From a virus: a DNA stretch of 21,860 bases. Location: IMG/VR virus record IMGVR_UViG_3300045257_000161, positions 1 through 21,860 of that record; one strand, 5' to 3'. Positions 20,881-21,860 of the stretch are shown here, piece by piece. A model generated the notes under the pieces. That model was not told where the DNA came from. It was given only the letters and a program-made list of their open reading frames with translations, and did no database searches. The stretch's first letter is position 1; the number at the start of each line of letters is the position of its first letter. The position numbers and the translations under genes are program-made.

Positions 20881-20900
20881 ATTACACCGGAATTACACAG
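20881..20900 (+). repeat. Possible integrase arm sites, right of core
   Basis: Two overlapping ATTACAC copies occur here (20881-20887 and 20892-20898), the second within CACCGGAATTACACAG that matches the repeat at 20711-20727. Together they place arm-like repeats about 40 bp left and 75 bp right of the core. The remaining sequence to 20938 holds no gene and no convincing terminator between the converging int and leftward genes. Confidence 0.45.
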
Positions 20901-20938
20901 TCCATCTATAGGGCTTCATTCGAAGATATTCAGGTTCT

Positions 20939-21205
20939 CTAATTCTGCAAAACGACGAAGCCGACGTCGGCGAGCGTATGCCCTGACGGCGGCGCAGTGC
21001 TAGGTGCGCCGCTTGTCACCCAATCCTCGAAGACGCTGCCGGTCGCGTACCAGCCTTCGTTCTTATAGCTCAGGTTCACGACGTTCGCCGCAGTGCTCGT
21101 GACGATTAAAAATCCGTTGTCGCCTAAGCCCATGCGGTCTTGGCTGAATAGCAGCGCTACTCCTAAAATTGGCGCATCGACATAGAAAGCATCGCGTAAG
21201 GTCAT
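20939..21205 (-). CDS. Small hypothetical protein, probably late-operon end
   Basis: The 88-residue protein (MTLRDAFYVDAPILGVALLF and on) starts 4 nt after the stop of the gene upstream, so the two form an operon. It is strand-rich with small and polar residues (GFLIVTSTAANVVNLSYKNE, GSVFEDWVTSGAPSTAPPSG), as in accessory virion proteins. It resembles the upstream gene in style, and its GC content is lower than the early region. It ends close to attP, where lambda-type late operons end. No family is recognised. Confidence 0.6.
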   Translation of the reverse strand: MTLRDAFYVDAPILGVALLFSQDRMGLGDNGFLIVTSTAANVVNLSYKNEGWYATGSVFEDWVTSGAPSTAPPSGHTLADVGFVVLQN

Positions 21206-21209
21206 GGCA

Positions 21210-21860
21210 TCAACTCAGGTTGATCGCGCCAGTATTCCACGGCAACACAATACTCCACGAAGCATTATTCGCAGCAAGTAGGAATTGGTTTGTGGTTCCG
21301 CTAGAGGGGAATGAATCTCCTACAGCAAGGGAAGGCGACGCTATCCACAAATCTTGCAAAGTGAACAACTTACCCCGCGCACCTGCCGTTGTTCCTGCTA
21401 TACCAGCGGGGAGTAAATCCCACGCTCCGTCCACTTCACTGGCAAACGATAAAAGTACATTTTGCTCAAATGTTACTAACGTCGCCGTGTTAACAGCATT
21501 TTGAAGCGTCCCACTGCCAGTTGCTAAATTTGGAGTGCCGGTTGCTATCCAAGAACCAAAACCGGAGTTATTTGCTCCCGGTGTTCCGCCAACAGGGTTC
21601 GCCCCTTTCTCAAAACATGCAAACATTCGCAGTGAGCCGGCTGCATAAAAAAACAGTCGCGTACATTGGCCGTCTGTCGACTGCTCCACGCTCCAGCGAT
21701 AGGCTAGGTCCGAGACGTTATTGTTCCAATTAAATCCAGTGCCGATTAAAATTACCTCATCCGTCGCTGTTGGATTCGCCGTTGTGCTGCCGCCTGTATA
21801 GCCTGCCGCTGTTGAGAAAGCGATTTTTGCCTGCCCGGCTGCGGCAGCGCCATTGTCAAA
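21210..21860 (-). CDS. Probable virion-associated protein, N-terminus missing
   Basis: The frame is open from 21860 to a stop at 21210 and continues beyond the right edge; the visible 216 residues include FDNGAAAAGQAKIAFSTAAG and later TDEVILIGTGFNWNNNVSDL. A GTG at 21687-21689 is an internal valine, not the start. The protein is Gly/Ala/Thr/Asn-rich and beta-like, with WRSVEQSTDG-type and SLRMFACFEKGANPVGGTPG segments that look like a phage tail, fibre or capsid-decoration protein. The composition and position at the end of a leftward operon next to attP suggest a late structural gene. I cannot name the protein. GC is near 50 percent by eye, lower than the rest. Confidence 0.55.
   Translation of the reverse strand, partial: FDNGAAAAGQAKIAFSTAAGYTGGSTTANPTATDEVILIGTGFNWNNNVSDLAYRWSVEQSTDGQCTRLFFYAAGSLRMFACFEKGANPVGGTPGANNSGFGSWIATGTPNLATGSGTLQNAVNTATLVTFEQNVLLSFASEVDGAWDLLPAGIAGTTAGARGKLFTLQDLWIASPSLAVGDSFPSSGTTNQFLLAANNASWSIVLPWNTGAINLS

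Overview
The window looks like the early half of a temperate, lambda-like dsDNA phage of a high-GC proteobacterium. Genes are tightly packed with ATGA/GTGA/TGATG stop-start overlaps and are almost all of phage type: RuvC-like resolvase, Ref-like HNH, DnaB, DUF1376, Cro-like HTH, ERF, YqaJ exonuclease, cytosine methyltransferase, DUF5131, excisionase-like HTH and integrase. The only RNA-gene signal is a 3' fragment of a bacterial tRNA-Val(CAC), which points to a proteobacterial host. I cannot name the species.

Layout. Positions 1-4646 are a leftward operon: Cro-like regulator, small gene, GIY-YIG protein, DUF1376 initiator-like protein, DnaB, two small phage genes, Ref-like nuclease, RuvC-like resolvase and a Cys-rich gene running off the left edge. 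Positions 4647-4866 are a control region with five copies of a TTAGG-N5-CCTAA operator and two back-to-back promoters. Positions 4867-7136 hold eight small rightward genes of unknown function. Positions 7295-9880 are a diversity-generating retroelement (DGR). Positions 9877-17892 hold a coiled-coil protein, three HNH-type genes, the ERF/YqaJ recombination pair, a methyltransferase and a DUF5131 protein, with one small opposing membrane gene. Positions 17889-20757 hold a HerA-like ATPase, an excisionase-like HTH and the integrase. Positions 20711-20900 look like attP. Positions 20939-21860 hold two leftward genes of lower GC, the second cut by the right edge.

The most exciting item is the DGR. 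Two adjacent DUF1566-type target genes end in 114-bp variable repeats, VR1 and VR2. Both match a single template repeat (TR) except at TR adenines: 16 differences in VR1 and 13 in VR2, all 29 at A and none at the 88 non-A positions of either copy. An Avd-type accessory gene and a DGR-type reverse transcriptase (YVDD, SQ motif) follow. Unusually, the TR lies in frame inside the N-terminal coding part of the RT gene, whose start overlaps the avd stop. The cassette sits in the early operon beside the recombination genes, not beside virion genes, so the role of the diversified proteins is open.

The gene order matches the lambda map: int and xis at the end of one early operon, cro and replication genes in the other, and the attachment site flanked by int on one side and probable late genes on the other. 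The tRNA fragment has int on its 3' side and no tRNA 5' half on its other side, which is the arrangement of attP. The sequence may therefore come from a free or circular phage genome rather than a simple integrated prophage. No CI-type repressor gene is visible between the two early promoters.
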